A stretch of DNA of 45,320 nt, from NCBI GenBank assembly GCA_030603165.1, contig JAUVYH010000004.1:1-45320 (forward strand). Reading direction: 5' to 3'. The position numbers and the translations under genes are program-made. A model generated the notes under the pieces. That model searched no databases. It had not been told where the DNA came from and worked only from the letters and a program-made list of their open reading frames with translations. Of this stretch, positions 1 through 8,845 are shown piece by piece; position 1 is the first letter of the stretch, and each line of letters opens with the position of its first letter. The stretch comes from Fidelibacterota bacterium. Lineage in GTDB: Bacteria > Fidelibacterota > UBA2242.

Positions 1-376
1 AATTGTTGGTTAAGTTGTTTTTTAGCAAGTCTGTCCCATTTTCTAAGAGATGAGTTGTTGATCATGATAGCCCCCAGGGTTTTTTCTAATGTCAATCTTT
101 TGGGAAACTCCAGTCGCCCTTCGGGCTCCTTCCGTTTCCCACATTGCATGTTACTGCATATCATAATCAATATCAAACCTTCGATGTCATATGGCACAAA
201 TATAGGAGCAGTCGGTATAGGTCTTTCCGTAGTACCGCTGCGGAATGAGAATGAGCGGTTTCTGCAACCTTTTCATACAGACTGAGAGTGATATAACAAG
301 AATAAAAACAGATTTCTCCTTGTTGTTTTCCGAATTATCCTCTAAACTTAAATCAGAAAAACTAAGGGATACCGAT
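1..376. other. Gene-poor left edge
   Basis: No gene is supported here. A minus-strand frame stays open from about position 275 off the left edge; its last part reads ...EFPKRLTLEKTLGAI... but it has no convincing start and I do not recognise it. Around 109-149 there is a hairpin-like arrangement in which GGGAAAC and GTTTCCC enclose a GCCC-TTC-GGGC core (about 116-130). This resembles the short palindromic repeats found elsewhere in the window. Plus-strand frames over the same bases lack gene-like composition. Confidence 0.3.
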
Positions 377-547
377 ATGACAGTAATTACTTTGAAAAAA
401 AATGAAACAAAACAAATAACAGAAAAAAAAGTCCGTCACGCGGAGAAACAACGCAAGGGATTAAATGCCAAACAATATTGTGGTAAAATCTGCTTAAAAG
501 AGGATCCACTCACATACCAGCGGCGAATTCGAGATGAGTGGAATTAA
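377..547 (+). CDS. Putative VapB-type antitoxin
   Basis: A small protein of 56 residues, very rich in Lys, Arg and Glu, ending in EDPLTYQRRIRDEWN. I propose that it is the antitoxin of the PIN toxin encoded immediately downstream. The call rests on size, charge and position: it overlaps the toxin gene by 14 bases, the usual translational coupling of antitoxin and toxin. The frame is open further upstream, to 245, but ATG 377 is preferred because AAGGGA lies about 8 bases before it. No DNA-binding fold is obvious by eye, so the antitoxin family is not assigned. Confidence 0.55.
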   Translation: MTVITLKKNETKQITEKKVRHAEKQRKGLNAKQYCGKICLKEDPLTYQRRIRDEWN

Positions 548-905
548 TCTGCTGACAGATACTAATATCATACTCTATCTGCTCGGTGGTGACAGAGATA
601 TTGCGGGTATTCTGTCCGGTCGAATCGTTCATCTTTCATTTATTAATGAACTTGAATTGTTGAGTTTTCCACAACTTTCATCAGAAGAATCTCAAATTAT
701 TAGAGAATTCTTGAAAGAAACAATTATTATTGATATTAATGAATCTATCAAGTCTCACACAATATACCTGAGAACAAAATATAATCTCAATCTGCCCGAT
801 GCAATCGTTGCAGCGACAGCCCGGTTTTTACAAATTCCGCTCCTTACCGCCGATAAAGATTTTAAAAAGATAATTGAAATTCCTATACTTTTTTACGAGA
901 AATAA
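534..905 (+). CDS. vapC: PIN-domain ribonuclease toxin (VapC-like)
   Basis: A 123-residue PIN-domain protein, the normal length for a type II VapC toxin. PIN toxins are Mg2+-dependent RNases that cut tRNA, rRNA or mRNA. The four acidic positions of the fold are visible: D9 in LLTDTNIILYLL, E39 in FINELELL, D89 in LPDAIVAATA and D107 in LLTADKDF. The start overlaps the end of the presumed antitoxin gene. The RNA target cannot be predicted. No further gene follows in this unit; a hairpin at 1004-1055 may end the transcript. The active site looks intact, so the toxin is probably functional. Confidence 0.85.
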   Translation: MSGINLLTDTNIILYLLGGDRDIAGILSGRIVHLSFINELELLSFPQLSSEESQIIREFLKETIIIDINESIKSHTIYLRTKYNLNLPDAIVAATARFLQIPLLTADKDFKKIIEIPILFYEK

Positions 906-1003
906 TATCCATATATTTTCTGTCTTGCAGATCTTGTTATAAAGTCCCACATTTTGATTCCCTCTCGTCATAATGTTCTGCGTTGTGGCGGTACCGTACA
1001 ACG

Positions 1004-1055
1004 AGCTAAAACCGATTTTCAGTCCGGCAGCCGCCGGATCAAATTGGTTTCAGCT
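1004..1055. repeat. Long imperfect hairpin, possible terminator
   Basis: The arms AGCTAAAACCGATTT (1004-1018) and AAATTGGTTTCAGCT (1041-1055) pair with one mismatch and one G-T pair. Inside them TCCGGC and GCCGGA (1023-1028, 1033-1038) form a perfect inner stem with a four-base loop. On the plus strand only TTTT follows, so it could be a weak terminator for the vapBC-like pair or a structured RNA element. Confidence 0.5.
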
Positions 1056-1381
1056 TTTGTCCTCTTTCTTGGCAACCGATACGTAGTCCAACAGATGGTA
1101 GAGTGAATTTGTTAATCCCCTACAGGGAAATCTTTCCAGGGGGAGCGAATGTATTTACAATACTAAAACCGCTACGCGGTATCCTTGTTTGCTCAGATAT
1201 ATTTTGAACTATCGGCAGGATATCGCTTTTTCAGAAGTTGCCCGTATCTTCCGAAGGTTTTTTGCTGGCTCCGGCACATCTAAAATTAGTGCGAAAGTTC
1301 ATTAATAAATAGCGCAGAACTCAACAACTGTCAGAGAATTCTCATGAAAAAACTTTCGCAAAGTTGTTAGTGCCGTCAATT

Positions 1382-1443
1382 AACCTTCCGAAGGTTTTTT
1401 CATCATGACATAGACGCTTATCTTACTGAACCTTCGGAAGGTT
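1382..1443. repeat. Inverted pair of AACCTTCCGAAGGTT elements
   Basis: AACCTTCCGAAGGTT at 1382-1396 and AACCTTCGGAAGGTT at 1429-1443 are exact reverse complements of each other, and each is itself a palindrome around its central base. Each is followed by a T-run on the plus strand, giving terminator-like hairpins. A partial copy (CTTCCGAAGGTTTTTT) lies at about 1249-1264. This is consistent with a dispersed palindromic repeat family. Confidence 0.7.
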
Positions 1444-1463
1444 TTCTTGCTTCTCCGTGTCAC

Positions 1464-1490
1464 AAAAACAGCCGCCACAAAGGACGGCTG
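1464..1490 (-). terminator. Intrinsic terminator of the V-ATPase operon
   Basis: Read on the minus strand, CAGCCG-T-CC, a TTTGT loop and GG-CGGCTG form an 8-bp stem with a single bulge, followed directly by TTTTT (bases 1464-1468). It lies about 60 bases beyond the stop of the last V-ATPase gene, where a rho-independent terminator is expected. Confidence 0.85.
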
Positions 1491-1548
1491 CTATGAATTT
1501 ATCCCTGCCAGGAGTAAGATCCTGTTAGAACTTAAAAACTGAAGATTA

Positions 1549-1971
1549 TTACAGCATCAAGAGCAGGAAAACCATCACGAAGAGCGCGACGGTTTCTACA
1601 ATACCGATCACCATAAAGTAATTCGCGGTACCCTTGCCGGTTTCCGCCAGAGCGTCGGCTGAACGAGCAGCGACTTTGCCTTGGAAAAAGGCTGAGAAGC
1701 CCATTGCCAGTCCGCCGAAGATACCGGCTGACATTAATGTTAACGGGTCCTTGTCACTGCCGCTGATAAAAAGCATGAGCAGAAAACCGTAGATCGTCTG
1801 TGTCAGCGGCGCACCGGAGAATGCCACCAACATAAACGGTGCCGGTTTATTGTTTGCAAAACATTTTTTCCAACCACCGATTGCAGCCTGGGATGCGACA
1901 CCCGTTCCAAGAGCAGATCCGACAGCTGCGAGCCCTAAAGCCGCGGTAGGTCCAATCATTCCAATATTCAT
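1549..1971 (-). CDS. atpK: V-type ATP synthase subunit K (rotor ring)
   Basis: The membrane rotor subunit of a V/A-type ATPase. It is 140 residues long and consists of two fused hairpins, four membrane helices in all. Only the second hairpin carries the ion-binding carboxylate (E126 in GIVETVALF); the first has Q58 in the matching place. Compared with Enterococcus hirae NtpK, whose Na+ site is known (Leu61, Thr64, Gln65, Gln110, Glu139), this protein keeps T57, Q58, Q97 and E126, with Ala in place of the Leu. This predicts Na+ rather than H+ coupling. It is the last gene of the operon and overlaps subunit I by 4 bases. Confidence 0.92.
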   Translation of the reverse strand: MNIGMIGPTAALGLAAVGSALGTGVASQAAIGGWKKCFANNKPAPFMLVAFSGAPLTQTIYGFLLMLFISGSDKDPLTLMSAGIFGGLAMGFSAFFQGKVAARSADALAETGKGTANYFMVIGIVETVALFVMVFLLLML

Positions 1972-3818
1972 TTTATTTCCCCTTCTGTTATATTTTTAAT
2001 GTTTTCTTTAAAAGGTTCATATTCATATCCGGTCCATTCCATGCCCAATTGACCGGAAAATTCAAGCATATTCAACCTGATTCCGTGTACAATGACGGAC
2101 AGCAAGCCCATCGCGATATTCAATCCGTGTCCAATTAACAAAATCAGGACTGCCGCCGGAAAGGTGAATTCCTTCATCAGCGGCGCGGCAATCTGGTTGA
2201 AACTCGATGCAATCGCTACCGTTGCCATCCCCACGGCGAAGAGACGGATATAGGAAATAATATTCGAAAACGAGCTCACGGCGTCCAGAAAAGTTGTAAA
2301 TGCGCCGCCAAACCCTTTCACAATTCCTTGTAAAATGCCGGCGCCCTTTTCCTGATTTATAAACAAAATAACAGATGCCAAACCAATTATAATTAATGGA
2401 GTGGCAAATGCCGGCATAGCCATACCCAAAACCAGATTCAATACCAGGAAGAAAAGTCCGACTATGATAGCAAACCAGCCCAAATTAGCAATACTTTTCA
2501 ATTGCGGCAATTCGTTAACAAAATTTATTATATTCGCCAAACCCAGTTGAATAACGGCTATAACAAAACAGATAAACATCACATTCCGCTGAGGGTCGAT
2601 CTCCATACCGGGGAATAGTTCGGGAAAAGTGGCGATTTGGGGAATTGTCAGCGCCTTAAAAAAAGGCATGCCCGCGATCTGAATCGCCCCAAACCAGTTA
2701 CCCGTGATGGTTCCCCAGGCAATCGTACCTATACTCAGCACATAGAACAGCTTTATCGCCAGGGAAAGCGGTTGACCTTTTTTCACTGATTTACGGTGAG
2801 CAAACATGCTGACTAAAAGAAATATGGAGCCATAACCGGCGTCGCCGATAATCATCGCCACAAAAAGTGTAAAAAAGATCAGAAAATACATGCTGACATC
2901 ATATTCCCGATAGCCCGGCACTGTGCCAAGAAAGTCAAAAACAGGTCTAACGAGACTAATCCACTTATTCAGTTTTAATAGCGTCGGCGGATTATCGGTC
3001 AACTCCGGCTCTTCACTTAGATAACCCCAGCCCTCTTTTTCCGAAGCCTTGACCAGATTGTCAACTTTATCTTGCGGGCAAAAGCCTTGCAAATAAGTAA
3101 TTTCTTCGGCGTCCTGCATACCCGATTTCACGGTGGCGAATTCGAGGCGTTTTTCCAGATCTTGCTTGTAGGCTTGGATTTGACCGGCATATTGAGCCAG
3201 TTTGGTCATCCGTTTATCTATCTCTTCATTTCGGACAGCCAATCGATCCAATTCAACAGTAACGGACTGGTAATTCTCCCGGGGAATGAGCTCTTCTTTA
3301 AATTCCAGCCGCTGATCTTCATTCTCTGCAACTAATGCAAGCAGCGCCTGGTTTTTATCTTCGTGAAGAATTTCTACAATAGTGTCATCGGGCAGATTCT
3401 TAAGAACATTTTTATAGACATTATAGAGACGGATATATATTTCTTTATCCTTTAATGCCTCAACATCAGCCGCCGATATTTTTCCCCAGCGTTCAAACCA
3501 TGCCAGCAGGGATTCCTGCTCTTCGATAATGCCGTCGATCTGTTGCCTTTCCGACGACAGCGCCAGAATCTCATCGACCAATTTCTCTATATCATCTTTT
3601 TTATCTGTTTTATTAGCAACACTCTGAGCATCATTCTCAATAATCAAAAGGCTTTTCTCAATGGAATTCAGCCGGGCTTCCAATCCTGATATGTCATCCG
3701 ATATCGGCGGCTTTAAATGCTGAATATGAACAACGCCCAATTTGCGCAGCTGCCTGAGCGCCGCGTCCTTGTGTCTCGCGCTGATAAACAGGGTCACTTT
3801 TTGCATTGGGACAATCAT
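1968..3818 (-). CDS. atpI: V-type ATP synthase subunit I
   Basis: The 616-residue stator subunit (a-subunit homologue) that forms the ion half-channels against the rotor ring. The first half (about 1-300) is cytoplasmic with coiled-coil segments that bind the peripheral stalks. The second half has about seven membrane helices, beginning near the YFLIFFTLFVAMIIGDAGYG segment. R525 in SYIRLFAVGM matches the conserved arginine essential for ion translocation in this family. It starts in a 4-base overlap with subunit D and ends in a 4-base overlap with subunit K, so the genes are translationally coupled. Confidence 0.93.
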   Translation of the reverse strand: MIVPMQKVTLFISARHKDAALRQLRKLGVVHIQHLKPPISDDISGLEARLNSIEKSLLIIENDAQSVANKTDKKDDIEKLVDEILALSSERQQIDGIIEEQESLLAWFERWGKISAADVEALKDKEIYIRLYNVYKNVLKNLPDDTIVEILHEDKNQALLALVAENEDQRLEFKEELIPRENYQSVTVELDRLAVRNEEIDKRMTKLAQYAGQIQAYKQDLEKRLEFATVKSGMQDAEEITYLQGFCPQDKVDNLVKASEKEGWGYLSEEPELTDNPPTLLKLNKWISLVRPVFDFLGTVPGYREYDVSMYFLIFFTLFVAMIIGDAGYGSIFLLVSMFAHRKSVKKGQPLSLAIKLFYVLSIGTIAWGTITGNWFGAIQIAGMPFFKALTIPQIATFPELFPGMEIDPQRNVMFICFVIAVIQLGLANIINFVNELPQLKSIANLGWFAIIVGLFFLVLNLVLGMAMPAFATPLIIIGLASVILFINQEKGAGILQGIVKGFGGAFTTFLDAVSSFSNIISYIRLFAVGMATVAIASSFNQIAAPLMKEFTFPAAVLILLIGHGLNIAMGLLSVIVHGIRLNMLEFSGQLGMEWTGYEYEPFKENIKNITEGEIK

Positions 3819-4426
3819 GCCGCCGCCAGTTCCTTTTTCTTCTGTATTTTGCTTTTGGAAATCTTTCCGCGAACTACTTCCGCCGTCTGGATATCGCCGA
3901 GATAAATCCGTATAACTCGGATATTTTCTCTGGATTCCGGTATTTTCACCTTTTCAAAAAGGTTAATGCGCTGGATCGTGATGCGGAGTTCTTCGCGCAG
4001 CACTTCCATCTGTTTTTCAAGAGTCTGTATTTTTGCTCTCTGAATAATTTCCATTTTACAGGCATCGATACCTTTATCTACCCATAATGGAATTTCAAAA
4101 AAATCATATTCTTCATCTATAAATACAACTTCCTCAAATATCTCTATATCGATTCCCGCAATATTTCCACTGGTCGTGACGATCCTATCGATGGAGAAAA
4201 GAGACGATATATCGATCTCTTCCCCAAAAACATCTACCCACTGAAACAGCTCCCGTTCGAAGTGTTCTATTTCTTTCCGGATTGTTTCAATCTGATGGGT
4301 AATGATCCGGATCTCGTTAACCAACTGGGTCTTTTTCAGTTCCAGCGTGGGCAGATAGCGGGTGTAACGCTTGAGCGCCTCTTTTTGGTTCTTTAATTCG
4401 TTTTTGGTTAAACGAATCTTTGCCAT
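3815..4426 (-). CDS. atpD: V-type ATP synthase subunit D
   Basis: The 203-residue central-shaft subunit that transmits rotation between the A3B3 head and the membrane ring. It is almost entirely helical, with long N- and C-terminal helices rich in Lys, Glu, Leu and Ile that form the usual antiparallel coiled coil. The N-terminal IRLTKNELKNQKEALKRY matches the family pattern. It lies between subunits B and I, overlapping B by 1 base and I by 4 bases. Confidence 0.92.
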   Translation of the reverse strand: MAKIRLTKNELKNQKEALKRYTRYLPTLELKKTQLVNEIRIITHQIETIRKEIEHFERELFQWVDVFGEEIDISSLFSIDRIVTTSGNIAGIDIEIFEEVVFIDEEYDFFEIPLWVDKGIDACKMEIIQRAKIQTLEKQMEVLREELRITIQRINLFEKVKIPESRENIRVIRIYLGDIQTAEVVRGKISKSKIQKKKELAAA

Positions 4427-5727
4427 TACGCAGCTTCCTCCGGCCAGAATTTATTAACCAGATCGGTTTTCATACGAGTCTCATCCGGTGTGAAACATTC
4501 CGCTAAAATTTTCCATCCCAGATCGAGGGCGTCTTCCAGAGCAATATTAACCGACAGATCCATCATATTGGATTCAAATAATTTCCCATATTTCAGCAAT
4601 TTCTTGTCCCATTCGCTCATCCGGAAACCCATGGCGCGTTTTTCTTCGGTCTCATTGTACTGGGCATAGAGTTGGATCAGACCATCCATAATTGCGCGAT
4701 GATCGTCACGGGTTTTATCATTAACCTGCTGTTTCAAACGGCTGAGCGACCCAAATGGTTCAATCCGTCCATTGCGCAGATAGAACTGACCTTCGGTGAT
4801 ATAACCGGTATTATCGGGCACCGGATGAGTGACGTCATCGCCGGGCATGGTCGTCGCTGCCAGAATCGTCACAGAACCGGCGGTATCAAAATCCACCGCT
4901 TTTTCATAACGGGCAGCCAATTGTGAGTAAAGGTCGCCCGGATAACCACGATTGGACGGAACCTGTTCCATGGTAATGGCGATCTCTTTTAGCGCGTCGG
5001 CAAAGTTGGTCATATCGGTGAGCAGAACGAGAACATTTTTACCTTTGAGAGCAAAACGCTCAGCAACAGCCAGGCAGAGATCGGGCACCATCAAACCTTC
5101 CACGATCGGGTCTGATGCAGTATGAACAAAGAAAATCGACCGGCTCAAAGCCCCGCCCTCTTCCAATGTATTCTTGAAGTACATGTACTGATCGTATTTC
5201 AATCCGATACCGCCAAGGACGATCATATCCACTTCCGCCTGCAGCGCAATACGCGCCAGCAGCTCGTTGTAGGGTTCGCCGGACACCGAAAATATCGGCA
5301 ACTTTTGGGAAACCACCAGCGAATTGAAAAGATCGATCATTGGGATATTGGTACGGATCATTCTTTTCGGGATGATACGTTTTGCGGGATTAACCGACGG
5401 TCCGGCAATCTCGATCATATTTTCAGTCAACGCCGGTCCTCTGTCACGGGGAACGCCGCTGCCGTTGAAAATTCTACCTAACATATTATCCGAAAAAGTC
5501 ACGCGCATGGGATTTCCCAGAAAGCGGACTTCATCGTTGGTGGCAATGCCCTGGCTGCCGGCAAAGACCTGCAGCGATACAATATCGTTTTCGAGTTTAA
5601 TTACCTGGGCGAGAGATTTGCCGCGCTGGGTTGTAACTTCCGCCAGCTCCTCATAAGAGACGTCGTTCGCGCTGACGGTAATAACATTACCGGATACGCT
5701 TAATATTTTATTATATACCTTTTGCAT
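4426..5727 (-). CDS. atpB: V-type ATP synthase subunit B
   Basis: The regulatory, non-catalytic nucleotide-binding subunit of the ATPase head. The P-loop is degenerate (the region after [19 protein letters not shown] lacks GKT), as usual for subunit B. The frame extends to a TTG at 5745 inside the end of subunit A, but ATG 5727 is preferred: the protein then starts [15 protein letters not shown], which fits the family, and GAGGAAAA lies about 8-12 bases upstream. It is 433 residues from that start. Gene order A-B-D is as in spirochaetes, chlamydiae and Bacteroidota. Confidence 0.93.
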   Translation of the reverse strand: MQKVYNKILSVSGNVITVSANDVSYEELAEVTTQRGKSLAQVIKLENDIVSLQVFAGSQGIATNDEVRFLGNPMRVTFSDNMLGRIFNGSGVPRDRGPALTENMIEIAGPSVNPAKRIIPKRMIRTNIPMIDLFNSLVVSQKLPIFSVSGEPYNELLARIALQAEVDMIVLGGIGLKYDQYMYFKNTLEEGGALSRSIFFVHTASDPIVEGLMVPDLCLAVAERFALKGKNVLVLLTDMTNFADALKEIAITMEQVPSNRGYPGDLYSQLAARYEKAVDFDTAGSVTILAATTMPGDDVTHPVPDNTGYITEGQFYLRNGRIEPFGSLSRLKQQVNDKTRDDHRAIMDGLIQLYAQYNETEEKRAMGFRMSEWDKKLLKYGKLFESNMMDLSVNIALEDALDLGWKILAECFTPDETRMKTDLVNKFWPEEAA

Positions 5728-7453
5728 CGCTTGAGTTTTCCTCAATCAATTTGGTTATTACAGCTTCCTGCCTGTTAAATTCTTCATCTTTCATGTCGAT
5801 ATAGTTCCAGTCGATGAACAACTGTCGCATTTTATTAAAGAAATTCCGGGCTTCGTTTTTTTCTTTCAGGCTGAATTCAGTCATCAGCACGTCGTGGACA
5901 TAATTGAAGACATATTTTTGACGTTCGGGAGACGTCGCTCCATCAACAGAATCAAAAGAATTCTGCTGCAGATAAACACTGTCGAGGAATTCGGATTTCA
6001 GATAAATGATGTAATCTTCCACCGACGTTCCTTCTTCACCTACTACCAACATCATCTGGTGAACTTCATTCCCCTTGAACAGTATTTTACGGGCGTCATC
6101 AATCGATTTCGGTTGATTAAAACTCTTGTACTTCGACCAGCTTTCCAGCGGATGAATTGCCGGGTAGCGTCGTGCATTTGAGCGATCGCGGGATAAACCA
6201 TGGAATGCGCCGACCACCTTTAGCGTCGATTGAGTCACCGGCTCTTCGAAGTTGCCGCCTGCCGGACTGACGGTTCCGCCAATGGTCAGACTTCCCATTT
6301 TACCGTCGTTCAGTTCCACCAAACCGGAGCGTTCATAGAATTGAGCGATTCGGGATTCCAGGTAAGCGGGAAAGGCTTCCTCGCCGGGGATTTCTTCGAG
6401 ACGACCGGACAGCTCGCGCATCGCCTGCGCCCAGCGGGAGGTTGAATCGGCTAATAAAAGCACATTCAAGCCCATCTGTCGGTAATATTCACCGAGCGTT
6501 GCCGCCGTGTAAACCGATGCTTCGCGGGCAGCCACCGGCATGGAACTGGTGTTACAGATGATGATCGTCCGTTCCATCAATGATTTGCCGGTACGGGGAT
6601 CGGTAATCTCAGGAAACTCCCGCAGGGTTTCCACGACTTCGCCGGCTCTTTCACCACATGCCGCAATAATCACAATATCGGCTTCCGCAAAACGGCTGGT
6701 GACCTGCTGAAGAACGGTCTTACCGGCGCCGAAAGGACCTGGAATACAGTAAGTTCCACCCCTGGCAACCGGGAAAAAAGTATCGATAATACGGGTCTGG
6801 GTCACTAGTGGTTCTTTGGGCACCATTTTTTCGCGATAATTGGTAATCGGTATTTTCACAGGCCAATCAAAATACATCATAAGTGCCAATCTATCACCCT
6901 TGTCATTTTCAATTGTGGCGATGACGTGATCAACTTTATAACTGTCTTTATCAACGACGGACTTTACTATAAAATTTTCCTGATAATTGAACGGCACAAA
7001 AATCTTGTGCTCGAAAATACCTTCCTTAACATGACCGAGGATACTGCCTCCGGTAACGGTATTGCCTTTTTTAGCCGTCGGTGTAAACGCCCATTTCTTA
7101 TTGAAATCCAAAGCATCGAGAATTACGCCTCGCTTCAGGAAAAAGCCGTGCAATTCAGCCAGTTCATTCAGTGGATTCTGTAAACCGTCATATACCATCC
7201 CCAAAATTCCGGGTCCCAGCTGCACCGAGAGCATTTCTCCGGTAAATTCCACATTGTCACCAATTTTCAAACCCTTGGTAATCTCAAACACCTGCATAAA
7301 CGCAATATTACCCTGGATCTTGATCACTTCGGACTTCAGACGATCCTCGCCGGTGATCGCATAGCCCACTTCATTCTGGATAATATTGCCGTCGAAGGCA
7401 ACCGAAATCATGTTGCCGTTAATACCTACAATGGTTCCTTTAGTCTTATTCAT
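5711..7453 (-). CDS. atpA: V-type ATP synthase subunit A (catalytic)
   Basis: The catalytic ATP-hydrolysing or -synthesising subunit, 580 residues, full length for the bacterial V-type family. The P-loop GPFGAGKT is at residues 239-246. The A-subunit-specific non-homologous insert precedes it (about 110-200). The catalytic sequence GERAGE and the [14 protein letters not shown] segment are intact. Its start overlaps the stop of the DUF2764 gene by 4 bases and its end overlaps the subunit B region, so expression is coupled. The enzyme could run as an ion-pumping ATPase or as a synthase; the sequence does not decide which. Confidence 0.96.
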   Translation of the reverse strand: MNKTKGTIVGINGNMISVAFDGNIIQNEVGYAITGEDRLKSEVIKIQGNIAFMQVFEITKGLKIGDNVEFTGEMLSVQLGPGILGMVYDGLQNPLNELAELHGFFLKRGVILDALDFNKKWAFTPTAKKGNTVTGGSILGHVKEGIFEHKIFVPFNYQENFIVKSVVDKDSYKVDHVIATIENDKGDRLALMMYFDWPVKIPITNYREKMVPKEPLVTQTRIIDTFFPVARGGTYCIPGPFGAGKTVLQQVTSRFAEADIVIIAACGERAGEVVETLREFPEITDPRTGKSLMERTIIICNTSSMPVAAREASVYTAATLGEYYRQMGLNVLLLADSTSRWAQAMRELSGRLEEIPGEEAFPAYLESRIAQFYERSGLVELNDGKMGSLTIGGTVSPAGGNFEEPVTQSTLKVVGAFHGLSRDRSNARRYPAIHPLESWSKYKSFNQPKSIDDARKILFKGNEVHQMMLVVGEEGTSVEDYIIYLKSEFLDSVYLQQNSFDSVDGATSPERQKYVFNYVHDVLMTEFSLKEKNEARNFFNKMRQLFIDWNYIDMKDEEFNRQEAVITKLIEENSSDAKGI

Positions 7454-7947
7454 ACGCCTATTTCGGTAAATGTTTTAAATTTTTCTTTGCCTGTATCTTT
7501 ATCAAAATATTGTAGTCTCCGTAATATCTGGAGCTTCAGATAATATAACGCCAGAAATTCAATATCCGAGTAATGTCCAAACTCCAGCTCGTTTATTACC
7601 TGCCAGCGTAATTGGAGCAGTTTTTTTTCCACATCCAGCGGATTGCCCTCTTTCAATACCGAAACAGGAAACAACAACGGTTTATGCTCCTGCCGGTTGC
7701 GCAAAGCCTGACGATACTGAACCAATTCGTTCCTCAGAGTATATTCGTAGAGTATGAATTCCCTGAGAATCGGCAGATCGGATTTTTTCGCCGTAATGGT
7801 ATTGATATTTGCTTCTTTCAGAGCCTTTAAATCACCTTCACTTAACCACTTTTGCGCTTCATACAGGAATCTTTCGACTGTCATCAACGGTTCCTTGTCG
7901 AAATACAGTACAGGAAGTTGTGCGGCTAAATAGTAATATCTGTCCAT
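7450..7947 (-). CDS. DUF2764 protein of the V-ATPase operon (subunit C-like)
   Basis: A 165-residue, mostly helical soluble protein beginning MDRYYYLAAQLPVLYF, the pattern of the DUF2764 family, which is found between subunits E and A in bacterial V-ATPase operons lacking a recognisable subunit C. Inference: it takes the place of subunit C, which links the shaft to the membrane ring. No separate C, F or G gene is present here. It shares one base with the end of subunit E and overlaps subunit A by 4 bases. Confidence 0.8.
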   Translation of the reverse strand: MDRYYYLAAQLPVLYFDKEPLMTVERFLYEAQKWLSEGDLKALKEANINTITAKKSDLPILREFILYEYTLRNELVQYRQALRNRQEHKPLLFPVSVLKEGNPLDVEKKLLQLRWQVINELEFGHYSDIEFLALYYLKLQILRRLQYFDKDTGKEKFKTFTEIGV

Positions 7948-8543
7948 TACGCCTTATCTAATATTTCTCTTATGCCGGGATTTAAAAACTCAGCGAGAAA
8001 TTCCGCGATGCTCTCGTCGGTAAAATCATAATAGACATTGTTGTCTTTCAACCCGACGCGGAAGCCCTTTGAAATGCCTTTGTCCACTTTTATGGTGACG
8101 GTGTCTTTTAATTCCGAACGGCTTTTTACAAACATCAGTTCCCGCAATTCTTCCAGGTCTTTTTCGCTGACCAACACTTCCAGTTTGGCGCCGCCACTCC
8201 AATGCTCCACTATTTTGAGGATCAGCTCTTTCATCAAGTCCGGCGACAGGGCGGTTCCCAGCTCCCTTTGAAATACCATATCAAGCAGCTTTATCAATTT
8301 TTCCTTCGTCACCAGCACGGTATCACGGGCAGCCTGCTTCAAAGCGGATTCGGCATTAGACTTGAGTTTTTCAGCCTGATTCCCGGCGCTGGCGACAATC
8401 TTTTGCGCATCCTCATGAGCCTTCTTAATAATAGAATCGGCTTCTTTTCGGGTTGTTTTGATAATCTCGTCGGCGGATTTCTTCGCTTCCTCAATCCCGT
8501 CGGTTTTTATCTTCTCAATTAAATGTTCGAGTTTCGACTCCAT
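7947..8543 (-). CDS. atpE: V-type ATP synthase subunit E
   Basis: The first gene of the V-ATPase operon. It is a 198-residue peripheral-stalk subunit. The N-terminal 90 residues form a long charged helix (repeated Glu, Lys, Ala; for example KEADSIIKKAHEDAQKI), and the C-terminal half is the globular part that contacts subunit B. A good ribosome-binding site, AAAGGAG, lies 8 bases before ATG 8543. The roughly 300 bases upstream, shared with a divergent radical SAM gene, should contain the operon promoter, but I found no convincing -35/-10 pair. Confidence 0.9.
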   Translation of the reverse strand: MESKLEHLIEKIKTDGIEEAKKSADEIIKTTRKEADSIIKKAHEDAQKIVASAGNQAEKLKSNAESALKQAARDTVLVTKEKLIKLLDMVFQRELGTALSPDLMKELILKIVEHWSGGAKLEVLVSEKDLEELRELMFVKSRSELKDTVTIKVDKGISKGFRVGLKDNNVYYDFTDESIAEFLAEFLNPGIREILDKA

Positions 8544-8845
8544 GAAAACTCTCCTTTATCAACGTCACAATAGTCAATGATTTAAAAATAATGGAACGGC
8601 GTCACTGCCAAATGTTTTTTCATATAAAAAATCTGTTAAAATATGTTCGAAGGATGTTTGAGATGACAGAGGCAACAGGCGTCAATCGCATATCCGGAAT
8701 TCCGATCGTTATCAAATTCATATTCCAACTAAAAAAAACGAAAGCGAATTTACACCCTTTATAAAGTTTTGTCAAGGTGGATGCCGGAATAGACTGTAGA
8801 TTTCCAGGTCTTGACTTTATCATCTTTCCTGATGCAGCTTTGATT
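8544..8845. other. Divergent intergenic region
   Basis: About 300 bases between the V-ATPase operon (minus strand) and the radical SAM gene (plus strand). Both promoters should be here. TTGAC-like sequences exist on the minus strand but none has a suitable -10 at the right distance. AAGGTGG precedes an in-frame ATG at 8777, which would be an alternative start for the plus-strand gene. No small gene or RNA was recognised. Confidence 0.5.

Larger units (their letters stand above)
906..1548. other. Gene-free stretch rich in hairpins and repeats
   Basis: About 640 bases without a credible gene. It contains a large hairpin (1004-1055), two complementary copies of a 15-base near-palindrome (1382-1396 and 1429-1443) with a half copy at 1249-1264, two crossing inverted repeats between 1291 and 1368, and the terminator of the V-ATPase operon (1464-1490). 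Short frames here are not gene-like. The patchwork suggests accumulated repeat elements or the remains of an accessory insertion. Confidence 0.6.

Noticed and set aside
55-285. Plus-strand frame at the left edge
   Set aside because: No ribosome-binding site, no recognisable family, and it runs through a hairpin repeat.
638-1310. A 16-base identity between vapC (638-653) and the spacer (1295-1310, inverted), as a sign of a decayed second vapC
   Set aside because: The match is AT-rich, ends abruptly, and the next shared words are in a different order, so chance is likely in a window of this size.
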